64,000 bases of DNA, from the NCBI GenBank assembly GCA_032191485.1, contig JAVDOI010000019.1, forward strand, positions 2,136,612 through 2,200,611, given 5' to 3'. The notes under the pieces were generated by a model. It searched no databases. It had not been told where the DNA came from and saw only the letters and a list, made by a program, of their open reading frames with translations. A program made the translations under genes and the position numbers. Shown here piece by piece: positions 26,119 to 40,800 of this stretch (its first letter is position 1; each line of letters starts with the position of its first letter). This DNA is from Leptoclinus maculatus. Taxonomy: Eukaryota; Chordata; Actinopteri; Perciformes; Stichaeidae.

Positions 26119-29100
26119 AGCGATGCGGGCTAGTCATTGGTTTGAGATTATTTCATGGCGTTTACGTTCTAAAGCACATTTTAAGACAACCACACCTCGG
26201 CACAACTCTGTGAAGGTGCCGGATTTTGAATGAATGCAGCCGAGGGGCGCGCTTCTCTGGGGGCTACACACTTTAAGCAGAGGGCGTGGTCTCTGCAGAT
26301 ACAGGCACCGCCGCACACTTCAGAAGTGACGCTCGAGAAGGATTATTTTCGATCAGTCTCTACGTTGTTTTGGAAGTAAAGTGCTGCATGTTATATCTTT
26401 AACATCTTCAAAGTGAATATCAGGGGAAATGTTACATTTCTGTGATGTGAATTCTTGAGTTATGGAGTTTTGTGTGGTCACAGTGACCTTTGACCACCAA
26501 ATGATGCTGTCGCCGGTGTATAAATTGCAGTACCTGGGTATGTCAGTATCCACTGTTGCCACCCCATAGCAAAACACAATGATGCCCACTATGGAGGCCG
26601 GTATCAGCAGCTGAGTGTAAACACCGAGCCATGCGAAGTACAGACCGATCTTCTCCCCGAAGTACTTCCTGCGGGGGTCAGAGGTCAGGGATTAGGAGGG
26701 GAAAGTGCCAGCAGCGGCCATTGGCAAAATAGACTGTGTAGACTTAAGCAGCACGCCACACAGGTGTGAGAACCCTCATGCTGAGTTTGATCCTTAAATA
26801 GAGTAAGAAGCAAGCCAATGTTTTATTTAGGGCTCTCGTTGTTTACGCTGAGTGTTTCACGAAGCACTTCCTTTGAGATTAGGGTACAGGATCTGCCTGT
26901 TATGCTAGGAACACTCTGCCTCCTCAGGACTGCGTGGTTGACAAAAACAAAAAGCCCTCGTACAAACAATTCAAACAATCCAAACTGGGGCAGGAAATCT
27001 AGTGTTCCTCTGAAAGAGGCTTTTCAGGGTCTTTACCGTCCTTATACGTGCTCTGTTGATTGGCGGCTGAGGGCAGAAAACAATCACGGAGTTTCTTTTG
27101 TGGTCAAAGTTTAATATTCTCCTTCTCAATTTTGATTTAAAAGACAAGTTCAAAGTCTTTTTGAATACACACATATCCATATGTACATTTAAAGTTATTG
27201 GTCCTAATTGCCAAAAAGACTATAACTTTGGGAGATAACATCTTGATCTGGTGAACTCAGACTGCTGAAGACTCAAATTAGCTTATTTCTGCACAGAACA
27301 AGGACCGGATTGAATCACTCTTACAGTGGGGTCGAGCTAGAAAGCGATCGCTTTACAGCCAGTATGGAGCAGAGACACTACACTGAGTTCATAGTTGTTG
27401 GCAAATATAATCAGGGATTTCAAATAATCTGTTGGTTTCAAAGGTCAAATCCTGCCAAACAACAAAAGCTCATTAGCGAACTACACTAACCACAATGCAC
27501 TGCAACGTCTTTTATCTTGGGTTGACAAGATGAAAACAAGAAAGGTGTGGCGGTGCTGCGGTGACATTACCTGACCAGATCAATGGGCTGGTACTTGTAA
27601 AAGGCAGAGTATCTGGCCCACTCGTCGTGCAGAACCTGGCAACAGATGGGAACGAGTCAGTGTGGGTGTGAGTTGTATGCTTACTAGATGTAGCAAGTCA
27701 GAAATCAACAAACTGTCCTCCGAGGCCGAGCTGATCCGGAGGCAGAAATAATGTGATCGGTTGAGTTAAACCTCAGCGGATGAAGTCAAAGAACAGTTTG
27801 AGTAACACTTTGCCAAAGCCAAGAGAAGGGAGGGAAAGGAGGACCGCGATAAACCAGATCGTTTATCAGTCAGAAGTTGATGTTTATGCTTGTCATTTAC
27901 ATTTTGTTTGCTGTTTGTTAGTGCTAACCTACACTCCAAAAAAACTGTTTTTGTTTTTGCTCCTTCCTTTGAAATTCAAGTCTGCCGACGGATTTAGTTT
28001 TCCGCCTTCTACGCAGCTCCGTCTGAGGAATGTTTGTTGAACTTAAACCCCAATCTGTGGCGGTGTTACACAGATGGGAAGGAGGCACGCTCTCAGAGAG
28101 GAAGAAGGAGAAGAGATGAAGATTACGTAGAGGGAACTAATGTCGAAAAAAAGAGAAGCATCCCTTCGCTTTCCAGCGAAATGAAAAGGTCGCGTACAGC
28201 AGACATTTGCATATTTTCTATTAAAGCGCACTAAATGGCCCCGGCACTGTATCACATTAGCAAGGTCACTTTCTCAGGAACTAGAGCAGTGGCAGTCTTT
28301 TTGTAGTTTGTTCATTAGACGGACAAATGAATGGGAGGAGGAGGAGGAGGAGAAGCGGAGGGATGGAGGGATGAGAGAGGAGTCGTCTACCTGTCTGTCG
28401 CTCCTCTCCTCCGGCTGTCCGATGACTTTATAGTCACCCTGAGGAGCGAGAAGAGAGGGTGAGTGCACGCAGGGATACAGACGCACACAAATCTATCACA
28501 GACAGCACACCGTGCACACCCAAACACACACAATATGAATCTGGAACTAGGACTGCACTGGTTAAACGTTACCCTAACCCATTGTGCATCTCTTTGCTCT
28601 GGTGTCTTTAGAGGACAACATGTCCTCGTCAAAAAAACGCCATGACATTAGAGATTCATACTATTTTCCACTTTCTCTGAGTTAAATCTTTTAACCATCT
28701 TCAGTCCTGATCATACCTACCAAACATTCTTTTGTTTTCAGAGTTTTAACCCTTTTAACGATATAATGCCACTGTTGTTATGGCAAAAAAACATTGAGAA
28801 ATGTATTAATTTTCTGCATACTAAATGCTAGAGGGATTGTTATAGTCTGGGATATGTCAACGCTGAGTGACAACATTGATTTAGCGGGAAAAAATCAACC
28901 TGCTTAAGCCTGTGAATACGTCACTATGTGTCTCTCACTAACCTTTCATTTTTTTTAAGGACATCACAACATGACAACGCAGTTGAGAGCAGGGGTTGTT
29001 GTGAGCCCCCTTCCTCGTCTGTGCCTCTAATGTGCGTGAAGAAAAGCTATAACATTTGAGAATATTAGCTTCAGCAGCTTCAAATCTTTTCTTCCATTCT

Positions 29101-29369
29101 ACATTTTTTTTTGGCCTCGTGGCTACAGAAGCAAACGCCGCAGAACCTGCATGCAACCTGTCGCACAGAAATACAATACGCAGGATGCAACGAAGCTTCC
29201 CCCCCGCGACTCCTTTTTCAAGCAATCTTCCGTTCCCCGCAAATTGAATACCGCTGCAAAATAAACTCAAACCGATGGGCGTCTGCTGGGAATTCCCGAC
29301 CTCACACTTACATCGTGCAGAGGGAAGGCGGCGTCATACACTCCTTTAGCTATCAACGTGCTGATGCCT

Positions 29370-29435
<66 letters not shown>

Positions 29436-31716
29436 ACATTATAGACAACCCTAAGGGAGTATTTGAACATCCCTCGGGGGTGCTTTTCTCCTCCACCCGG
29501 ATCATCATTGAATCCTTCATGTAGCTTTATATTTTACATTCTAATCATGTACTGTATCCATTTGGAGGGAAAGGGATGATGGAAAAGAACCGTAATTCAA
29601 CCTAAAACTTCAGTAGTAGTTTGGGCCGGAGAAATCCAAGCCGCCCGGTGAAGTAATAGTTGAGTCACACCGGCATTAAAGAGCGAGTTTACACCAAATG
29701 TGCGCCGAGATGAGGCATGAAATGAGGCACCTACTGTTATTTATCTGACATCTAGCACTGCAACGCTGCAGACATGAGGCCGCGCACCGTTTTTAACTCT
29801 GCTTCTCGGTGTCGAGGCGCGCTGGGATTTCGGTTACGCAGGTACCGCTTTTAGTCCTTGGAAAAATGGCCTGACCTGCGAATGTCACGCTGACACGTCA
29901 GATGACTTGGCCCACTCGACCGGCTCTCTCATCAAAGTGATCGATCAATTCGTTATCGGTGCCTCAAAAAAAGGGGGGAGAGGGGGGACGGGGGGGACTG
30001 GGAACTTTGCAGTGATTAGCCGTGGTATTATTTGAAACTCACGACACACGATACAAACGTGTGAATGCTCACTCAAACGGCTAGATACAACTACAACTCC
30101 CAGAGGCGCCCCGCTTCAATCTCTGCCTGACCCAAGAAGTGTGACCCACTTGTAGAGGAGATGGAGAGAGACGCGGGGAGTGGGCTCTGTCTGTGTGTGT
30201 GTGTGTGTGTGTGTACACCAGTAATGAAAAGGGAAGAGAAAAATAGAGGTTAAGGAGATGCAACTCTCATTTTCTTTCCCCTTCTTCCCCTGCGGCTACC
30301 TCAGGACCCTCTGGCTCAGACCTTCTGCCGTGGTGGGACCGCCAACCAGACATATGGTGGACACTGGAAATGAAACGGGCTTTTCTAAATGGAACTGGTG
30401 GGTCTCATGCATGCAAAGGCAGCTGTTCTCTGCTGAGTTCTAAATGAGCGAAGCCACTTTCTAAGAACCGCCCAATGAGAACGGTGTTGCTCTACAAATT
30501 AGAGTTCAAAGGAGGCACTCCTTGTTTGTCTGACACTCCGCTTGACTGCACCTCGCCATTGAACTCCCCGCCGGGCATGATCGATATCACCTCCCAGGTC
30601 ACCTGTAGTCTATCAAAGCTCCATCGCATTTGAACCTTGAACCGCAAGTGACAGTTGTCTTTACCCTGCGCTGTCGCAGCCAAACGTCTAACACAATGCG
30701 CCTGGTTTTAATGTTACCCTTAAAGGGACACAACCCAGCGCAATCTGCTGATCGAGATGTTGTTCATTCTGTGTGACTCAACTGTCACCCAACCTAGAGC
30801 TGGGGTTTTCATTTACCAGGCTGTAGATGGTTCGTAGCGAAAACTGATTTAGCGACTTTTGGAGCTAATGACGCTAGCCACTTTCATTGGAAAAGAGTCG
30901 GTAACACTGGGCTGGGTTTTTAAAATCGAGCACACTCTTAGGGTTTACCAACCCTGCCTTGAGGCTGCAGCAAGCACATTAGATCTAGCATGGGGTTCAG
31001 CTCATGTCATTCATCATTCGTCAAAATGAACCGTACATGTCAATGTGAAGAATGCAAAGGACTGGGTATGGGCTGCAAATGTCCAGTAACACACGAACAC
31101 ACACACACTGTCCTTACCTATGGTTTGACAGGTTCGCACACACACTGTCCGTCTCAGGATCTCGTATACCTAAGACAGATGTGAGAATATCAGACTGGGG
31201 ATGCAAGATAATCCTGGACAAACGTTGAGGACAATCAGATTAAAATCCGGTATGAACACTCACTATTCGGCCCCGTGTGGCGTTGTCGAAGAACGTGTCT
31301 TTAGATGTGATGTTGTATCTGAAAGAAACACAGCCAATGGATACAAAACTAAAACACACTTCATGCACAGACTACCAGGGATATGGAGTTTTCTTCTCAT
31401 TGCATGTAGCATGTTGACCAAGAATGCTCCCAAAAACCTGCAGTCATCAGCACTCAATAATGTCACAGAACAATATCCATGTGAAGTTTAGCTAACATTA
31501 GCTAACATTAGCCACCTAAGCTACTGGTACCAGACCCGAGTATGGATGTAGCCATGAAACCATTGAAGGTATTAAAATGATCAATGGTGCGTTTCATTGC
31601 TTACGAATCCAACTTCTCCGTTTTTAAGATAATTAACCTGCCAGTTATTCTTTCAAAACTTTAAACACTTTCAATTCGGCAGAATTACGGCACAAAAAAA
31701 CAGAATGGTAGTGGTG

Positions 31717-31815
<99 letters not shown>

Positions 31816-34800
31816 TCACAGGTGGAGTTTGTCCCTGGTGAAGCAGTGTGTGAGAAATTTGGTGCGTTCCTGTTCCTGGTGAGGTACTTTAGGCTGGAAC
31901 GGGAGGTTCATTTTCCTCCACACTGTGCTCATACTGGACCCGAAACCACTCTCCTCTTTCAGCTCGTAACTCTGACGAAACAACACAACACAGAATCAGT
32001 TACACATGGTGCGCATTCAAGGGCCTTTTGCGGTTCTGAAGGAAATATATCTTTGAAAAAAAAATGAGGTGGCCCTGTAGAAATGAAACCCTTCCGACAT
32101 TATTAGTTTGAATATCAGCACAAGGATGAAGCCTGCCTCCCTCATTACCACCACCTTTAACCCCAAGCACTCCAGTGGAAGCTGCTCAGTGGCCAGCAGA
32201 ACAGACTGTGGTCAGACTGGACAGCTTCCTAGTGTGACTGTGTGTAAATGTGCACAACTAATAAAGGTAAACAACAAACAGGGCTGAGCCACATACAGGA
32301 GGCTCCTCTGCTCTCTTGGTGTCTGTCTATAAGCAACAAAGAGCTACTTTAACATGGACCCAATGACTAATAAGTGGCATGGAGATCTCACCGTCTTGGT
32401 GGGGACTTTAATCTTGAGAAACTCCGCCTCCCGACACAGTACTGGCCAGGGCGCGTGTAGACGAGTGAAGCTGGGGCCGTGGGTCTTTAACTGAAAAACA
32501 AGCAAAAAACGTCATGTAAAAGATACGATGTGTGTTCACATTTAATGCAGCCTGGAACCTTCAGGGACAGAGAACGTCAGAATCAGTGGGCACAAGTTAA
32601 GGGGCCGCTCGCATGCAGCTGTTTTTTTACACCCAAAGTGCATTGTTGTCAACACGTTTTTAGACGCAACATGAGAACGGCTCTTAATTCCACAGTAGAT
32701 GTACATCTCCATATAGATTGAGCTTAAGATATATAAAATGGGTTTCTTCAAATTGATCCTCCAACACAAGATGTGAGGCACTGAATTTAGCCAAAATGTC
32801 ATTTGTATACCGTAAACTTTTATGTTTTGGGAAATAAATTACCAGATTGTTTGGCTGAAAACGACCTGCAGTGTTACCAGACCATCTGTCAGCACAGCTT
32901 TGCTATTCAATACAGTCCACAGACCTCCGTATGTGTTGCCACTCAGCTGCATTTGCCTATAGACAAAACTCAAAACTGGCCTCTGGAGCTGTAACTCAAC
33001 ATGTCCCATGCCACACTCCAGGTTGGTCTTTGGCTCACCAGTTTGGCCACTGCTGCTATTTATGAAAGATAGATGTAGCCTCGGCTCCTGAGGCAAAGCC
33101 GGGAGCTGTTTTCTCTTGCAGCCTGTTCCTGACACATTGGAGGCTTTTTTTTTTTTTTATGTTACCAATCATCATCTCCACCAAACAGATAGAATGTATT
33201 TACTGTATTTCATATAAAAATCCTGACTCATCTAGCGTGTCCTGCTAATGAATCAGTGTGGGCCAGTTGCCCACACTGTAATTATCATTTAACATTAAGG
33301 TGCATTAGCAAAATGTGATAGTTAACGGCTCCAGATAGCGTCGAAACGCTACGTGATGGGATTATGAATATCAGTGCATTAACAAAAACCCACTTCTGCC
33401 TCTCTGTAGATCACTAAGGAGACAGAGAAAAAAAGAAAAGAACAAAGTGTCACTTGTGAGCAGTAGTGAAAACCAAAATCTATTCGGCAGCCGTGACGGA
33501 GCAGTGTGAGTAAGAGTGTGTAACCAGAAATGAGAGAGAGCCGGCGGGTAACCTTACCCTCCTCAGACCCCCGTCAGCTCCTGCTAGAGGGGGGGGGGGG
33601 GGGGGGGGGGGGTTGAAAAGAGAAAGGTGGAATGGCAGATGATGGAAACCCGAAACGATTCCCTTTCTCCTCTCTCGACTCCTACTCTCCTGAGATCTTT
33701 CACTCCCCCTCACCACATATATTACTGTACCTTCTGCCGCCCGCTAGACGCCGTCTCACTGACTGATTGACTGACTGGCTGACTCACTAACTGTCACTCC
33801 CGCTCCTCTTAGATTTCATTATCTTTCTCCCCTCACGCACATCCACACCGTCCTTTGTCCTACTCCGGGACACGACGGAGCGTAAAGCCACCTGAGCTTT
33901 AGCCCTCTTTTAATAAAATAGATTTCTTTCTTTTTTTTTTTACACCTGTGGGGTGTCCATGGGACACACATTTGCAGGTGACTTGCAGGTTTTACTTTTA
34001 AAACAACGTTTTTAAATCGACCGAAGAAACTAAATGATGCCTGGAGGGCTGTGGCCTGATAACTGCTCTTGTTTCTCTTCTGTGTGATTTCCTCTTCATG
34101 TTTGCTCTCTTTGATGTTTTTTGCCCCTAACAATCAGAATCAGGGCCCCATAACCAATGAGCAGCACACAGGACATATTTAAATCCCTAATTAAATCCAA
34201 GATGTGGGCAGCGACTGGTTCCTATATATATTGGAGATACATAAAGTTAGAACAGTGAGAAATGGGGCAGCTGTATCTCCGTGGATTAAGCAGGTCACCC
34301 TTTAACCACAGGGTAGGAGGTTCGATCCCTGGCTCCTACTGTCCACGTGTCACTGAACCCCGAGTTGCCCCTCCTGCTAAATGCTGAAGAACGCAGAGAT
34401 TACATTTCATGAATGTAACTGTATGTATATGACACATTTTATTAGGTTAGTTTAAGTTTTTTTTATTTTAATAACAACTGCACCAAGTCTAATGATCCTG
34501 CGTGTGGTAACCAGATGTTCTTTAACACATCCGTGGTGTAGCGTGGCACTATAGTGTCATGGCCGTGGTAGAACGGGCCACACCCAGCTGTGTTGTTGTT
34601 TGGTGTGGCCAGAGTTTCAAGACGCTTGCAACTTTTTAAACCCAGCGCACCCATGTCTTTGTCGGTGGGGGCGTGTTGTTTGAGCTACCAGTGAAACAAT
34701 GAAATAGGATCCAGGAAGTCCAGTGGGTCCAGTACCAAATGTCATTAGAAGAGGTGTAACGATGCATCCATCTGGATTGATAGATATATCGATTCAATGA

Positions 34801-37800
34801 TCAACAAACCAACATCATCGCTGCAAAGTGAAAACATCAATCTGTATCATCATCTTCAAGATGCGCCTTTATTTTGAAATTCCCAAAGCAAGTCAAATCC
34901 TATTGTAGTTGCTTTTTGTGAGCTGATATAAATGTAACTGGTTGTGTTGTATGGGCACATATCACCTCGATCGTAGGTCACCTAACTGAATCGGAATAGT
35001 ACTGTGGCAGACTTTGCGTATCAGCAAATATTGTATCGCTGTCCTAAAAAACATATAATATCTATCTATCTATAAATAGATGAATGCACTGCTGACACAC
35101 AAAACCACGGTAAATACAACTGCTGAACTGTGTCTCACACAAGTGGTATTTAGAGCAAGTGTTTCTCCAAATTAGACTACATTTCCCAGAAGCCCTGTTG
35201 CTTGCCTCCCCTCCTCCCTCTTCCTGAAGAACAGAAGTTGTTTTCATGTTTCAAATATGTGCAATCACCAAAACTCTCACATTCCCTCAGACTGTGATCC
35301 GATAGAGAAGAAAACTGACGACTGACTTCCTGATGCTCATTGTCGTCGCAAAATGAAGACATTAGCAATTAATAATGGATGTTATATTTCGCATCTCCAC
35401 CTCCTCACTTACTTGCGCCCACCTCCAACCGACACCCATTCTATTCTACCCGCTAGTTCACATTCACTTGGCTGCTCTCTCGCCCCCTTTTTCCTTCCGC
35501 TCCCTCCTCCCCTCCCTTCGTCTTTATCGCTCCATCAAAAGGCAGGGGATATAAATACCTTTCAGCCTGGAGAAGGTTAATTAGTAGAGGGATTTCCAAT
35601 TAGCTCTTTATCTCTCTGTAGGGGGGGGGGTGAACTAGGACGCAGCCAGGGGCTTCTTTGGATGGGGGGGGGGCATTGAATACGAGAAGGTGATCGGGCG
35701 ACGGGGCGGCTGAGCAGAGAGTGAAGTGGTGAGAGAAGAGAGAGAGTACAAAGGAGTGTGGTTGGTGAGAATGAGACGGAGGGCGAGCGAGCGAGATGGA
35801 GACTGCATGGATCACACAGAGAAAGGACCAATGAAGAGAGAGACACACACCAAGACAAATATGGCATGGAAGGTGGTTACTAGTAGAAGTTATGAACTGG
35901 GTTCAGTTGAGCTCCTCCAGACCTGCAGGTGGTCGGTTGTGGGGATTCACCCGGATATACAGTTTTTCTACGACTCCAGGCTACCTGTTGCATCACACAA
36001 ATAAGCATCCACTCACAAGATCATGCAAAGCATTTACTTTCAGTGCATTGATGGCAGGAGCAGCTACAGGTTTCTGCTGCAGAGCCATAACAGAACACAC
36101 TGAAAAGAAGGACCACAATGTAACTTGATAAGAGTTTGGGCGCATCCCTATTACGTGGAGTTTGGAGTTGCCATAGTGACGATCATGCTTACACTTCAAA
36201 ACGTGTCTTTCTGTTGCCTTTCAGTAAATGAATAGCTTGTCTGTGAGGGAGTTTTATCTTGGAACTGGAGCAACAGGGGACGCATCTCCTCGAAAAAGTC
36301 CAAACAACATTGGTCTGTCTGTCTTCTCCCAGTGCATTCTGGGATAGACTCCCACCACCACCAACGAAGCATGGGTGTATTAAGAGAGCTATGAAATCCC
36401 TTGAGGCCCAAAAAGCATTTTTTTCCCCACAGACCACCACTATAGAAGAGACGTTGGCAGGACAGCTGTGAGGCTCTCAGCGCTGAGGCTATGGCCACGT
36501 GTGTGACGTCATCCCCATGTATAGTCTGATGTGCATGTGCAGTGGGCTGTACAACGCATTACCAAAAAACAGCGTCCTCACGTGAGACAACGAAGGTCTT
36601 TCAAAATGGAAGCATTAAGGTTCCTCAGGACAATAACTGTTTCAAACTAATTTGTATATCATAAAAGAAATAACACAGACAGGTGTAGTACACACAGAGG
36701 AGTGTGCTCCTCCTCCTCCTCCTCCTCCTCCTCCTCTTTTCTTGCAGTTAATCAATTTGTGGGGAGAGAACCATTCTGCTCATTCTGTTTCCCAACAGAC
36801 TGAACTCTGCAAAGGTCCCAGCTCCGCTCCTCGAATTAACAACTCGCCTGGATTTAATCAAAAGTGTTCTGGAAGAGGATGTCCCTCAGAGATCGAAGGT
36901 CAACTCAATAATCCTCAGACACAGTCAACAAGTTTGACATTTACGCATTCCAATTAACTCTGAAGTCAAACAGGTTGAACACGAGAAGGAGAAGTTAGGT
37001 CGGTACAACGCCCACATTAATACAAAAAGATATACTTTAAGAACTTAAATATGTTGAAGATATTAATGTATTTATGCTAAACAGTGGTTGAACAGTAAGT
37101 GACTCTGGAAAAATGACACAATATCACAACGTCATGATCTTTGTTGACCTGGTCGTTGATAACAGCTGGATGGTTGGTTCATTCAGTGACACATTTTCAA
37201 CGAAGCCAAACTGAGGAGTCCTATTCAACTAGGCTTAATGTTTTTAAAATGCTAAATGATCATTTTGGGTGGAGTTAGATGGCGTAAAGGGAGATTTGGG
37301 GTTCGTCATTCAATCCCAGGCCCACAAACGGTGTCAACCAAGATCTTAGATTAACAATAATCCCTAAACAAGTACCACAACGTCGGTACGCTCCGTCTGT
37401 GACGTAAGTTCATTTATTTCAAATTAGTGGAGAGAATCTGTTTCCACTGCTTCATTCTGGTGCAGACGCATCACCTCTTTTTGGACGCTGGTGCAAAAAG
37501 TTAAAACAAAATTAGCCGGCTTTAATTTGTTCCATCATTTTATGACCCGCACGCAGACTACGGCGACAAAACGCATCACCCCTTTCTGATTATATCCCCG
37601 TGAGCGATTAAGTGAGCGGCAAAACCTACAGTTATTATCAGACAATGTTCCTTCTCTCAGCCGGCGCCGCCTCCAACCGCAATCCAGCCGATGGAAGGAG
37701 TGTAATTATGTTTGTCAGTCACCATGTAAGAGTACACCTCCATACTAATGAGGGATCCTGGAACACAAGTCTCCCACTCTTTATGTCGGGCGCGCAGATT

Positions 37801-40800
37801 CGATCTACCCCTCAAATCCATGAGATGAGACAAAGAGCCACCAGTCAGTCAGCTAATCCCATCCTGGCTTAGGCTCCGTGGCCACACTGTCAACAATCTG
37901 ATTATTGCTAGCCCGCAGACCGCACACACGGCCAACTGGCTGCCAGCCAGCGCACACACATGTCCGCACAGTCACATGTATTGAGGGAAATAGGCACACA
38001 CACACACACACACAGAGCAAACCCTGAGTTACATTGTGACGCGTTCAAACTCCGTCCGGTAGAAAATGTTTCACTGGGCGAAGGGAAATATAACCTGACT
38101 CTGTCATCCGTCCATTATCTGTGCAAGGCCGAGATCCTCCTTGTGGCACTGGCACCTCGGTGACTAGTCTGTGGCAGGCGTCAGTCAGGCGTCAGGACTG
38201 TGGCACCTCAGTGACAAGTCAGTGGCACTTCAGCGGCAGGCGTCAGTCAAGCGTCAGTCAGGTGCCACAACTGTGGCAAGTGAGCGGCACTCGTTCGGCA
38301 CCCGTCAAGAAGCTGCCGAGCTGAGCGGGCGGAGCCACATTTCCCGAGAACACCCATTGTTGTTACGATAGGTCAGCTGCCATAAATCAGATAAATCAGT
38401 TTTATCATCATAGTATGGATTTTATTTGAGTCAGATGAGCTGCGTTTGTTTCTTTTGTCATTTGTAGACTTCATAATTACAATATGCAATGCTGCTGTAC
38501 TATACTGAATATTGTTTTGCTACTACTACATTTCACTTCATAATATATTACACTTATATACCATAACATATATAATATACCAGCCTTTTTTTTTATTTAA
38601 TTAAATTTATTTTTTTACAATTTTTAACATATGTTATACCACCACTATGTGTAATGGGAAAAATATATTTTGTATCATGAAATGTGTTTTTAACAACTGA
38701 AAGAGAAAGAGGAGAACACTGACAAAACACAGCAGTCCTGCAAAGTAGACAATCAATTTATGAGCCCAGTGTCTGGTTTTGTTTCGAACTGATCACACGC
38801 TCCCAGAGTTGAACGAGAGGTGAAGGTCTCTCCTTTGTCTGTGTGATGAGTTTGGGACAGACCATAAAACCATAAACTAGTTCCGAGTTGAACGTACCTG
38901 GCATAAGTCCAGATAAGAATGACAGCTAGGATGTAAACAAAATCTACTCTCTCTCTATGATTTATCTGAAGGCGTGAACCTGTGTTTGCTTAAATGAGGT
39001 GATGTTTCTGTACGATGTTGAAGCTTCCAACACAGGCACTGACTGAGTGGCTGTGTTGCATTTTTCCCTTGCAAGCGAATAAACAGAACAAGACAATTTG
39101 AATCTTCTGAAGACTATATTATTGATTTGTGAATAAAAACTCTCTTCTCCCGATTAACATAGAAATATTCTACCACATATGTTACTTTACTTTGAGGAAA
39201 CTGCACTGTTAGTCTAAGCACAACACTGGTATTATTTATATGTAGGTGTCATTAGGTGCCACAAGCTGCCAGTGCCAACAGTTGTCACAGGAGTGCCACC
39301 ACTAGCCAGAGGAGTGTCGCCAGTAGTCAGAGTAGTGCCACTAGGCGTCAGACGATTGCCACTAGACGTCAGACGATTGCCACTACTAGTCAGGGGAGTG
39401 CCACTAGGCGTCAGGCGATTGCCACCACTAGTCAGGGGAGTGCCACTAGGCGTCAGGCGATTGCCACTAGGCGTCAGGCGATTGCCACTAGGCGTCAGGC
39501 GATTGCCACTAGGCGTCAGACGATTGCCACTAGGCGTCAGACGATTGCCACTACTAGTCAGGGGAGTGCCACTAGGCGTCAGGCGATTGCCACCACTAGT
39601 CAGGGGAGTGCCACTAGGCGTCAGGCGATTGCCACTAGGCGTCAGGCGATTGCCACTAGGCGTCAGACGATTGCCACTAGGCGTCAGACGATTACCACTA
39701 CTAGTCAGGGGAGTGCCACTAGGCGTCAGGCGATTGCCACTAGGCGTCAGACGATTGCCACCAGGCGTCAGGCGATTGCCACTAGGCGTCAGGCGATTGC
39801 CACTAGGCGTCAGGCGATTGCCACTACTAGTCAGGGGAGTGCCACTACTAGTCAGGGGATTGCCACTAGGCGTCAGGCGATTGCCACTAGGCGTCAGACG
39901 ATTGCCACCAGGCGTCAGGCGATTGCCACTAGGCGTCAGACGATTGCCACTACTAGTCAGGGGAGTGCCACTAGGCGTCAGGTGATTGCCACCACTAGTC
40001 AGGGGAGTGCCACTAGGCGTCAGGCGATTGCCACTAGGCGTCAGGCGATTGCCACTAGGCGTCAGACGATTGCCACTAGGCGTCAGACGATTGCCACTAC
40101 TAGTCAGGGGAGTGCCACTAGGCGTCAGGCGATTGCCACTAGGCGTCAGACGATTGCCACCAGGCGTCAGGCGATTGCCACTAGGCGTCAGGCGATTGCC
40201 ACTAGGCGTCAGGCGATTGCCACTACTAGTCAGGGGAGTGCCACTACTAGTCAGGGGATTGCCACTAGGCGTCAGGCGATTGCCACTAGGCGTCAGACGA
40301 TTGCCACCAGGCGTCAGGCGATTGCCACTAGGCGTCAGGCGATTGCCACTACTAGTCAGGGGAGTGACACTACTAGTCAGGGGATTGCCACTAGGCGTCA
40401 GGCGATTGCCACTAGGCGTCAGGCGATTGCCACTAGGACGATTGCCACTAGGCGTCAGGCGATTACCACTAGGTGTCAGGCGATTGCCACTAGGCGTCAG
40501 ACGATTGCCACTACTAGTCAGGGGAGTGCCACTAGAGCGTCAGGCGATTGCCACTACTAGTCAGGGGAGTGCCGCCAGGCGTCAGCGGAATGCCACCAGT
40601 AGTCAGAGGAGTGTGCCCCCCTGGTCCGTGTACGTTTTGATAATCTGTTTTATGGATTATTTGTTTTTTCTTTTGAAGAGTGACGCAAAGCAAGACAGGT
40701 AGTCCGGAAGTAAAAAAATGTCAAAATAAAAGTCAAGGCAATAGAATGACCGTATGCAAGAAAACTGTTAGTCTATGGTGCAAGCACATACCAGGGTGAC

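Noticed and set aside
34319..34329. Possible tRNA gene from a good B box
   Set aside because: The A box and cloverleaf arms do not pair and the downstream sequence is typical of a SINE body.
39273..40615. CRISPR-like look of the regular repeat array
   Set aside because: Units are contiguous without unique spacers, and the genome is a vertebrate.
39256..40702. Open frames of 434, 237 and 238 codons on the plus strand
   Set aside because: They are read-throughs of the 21-bp minisatellite, open in two frames at once only because the unit is a multiple of three and lacks stops; composition is a pure 7-residue repeat.
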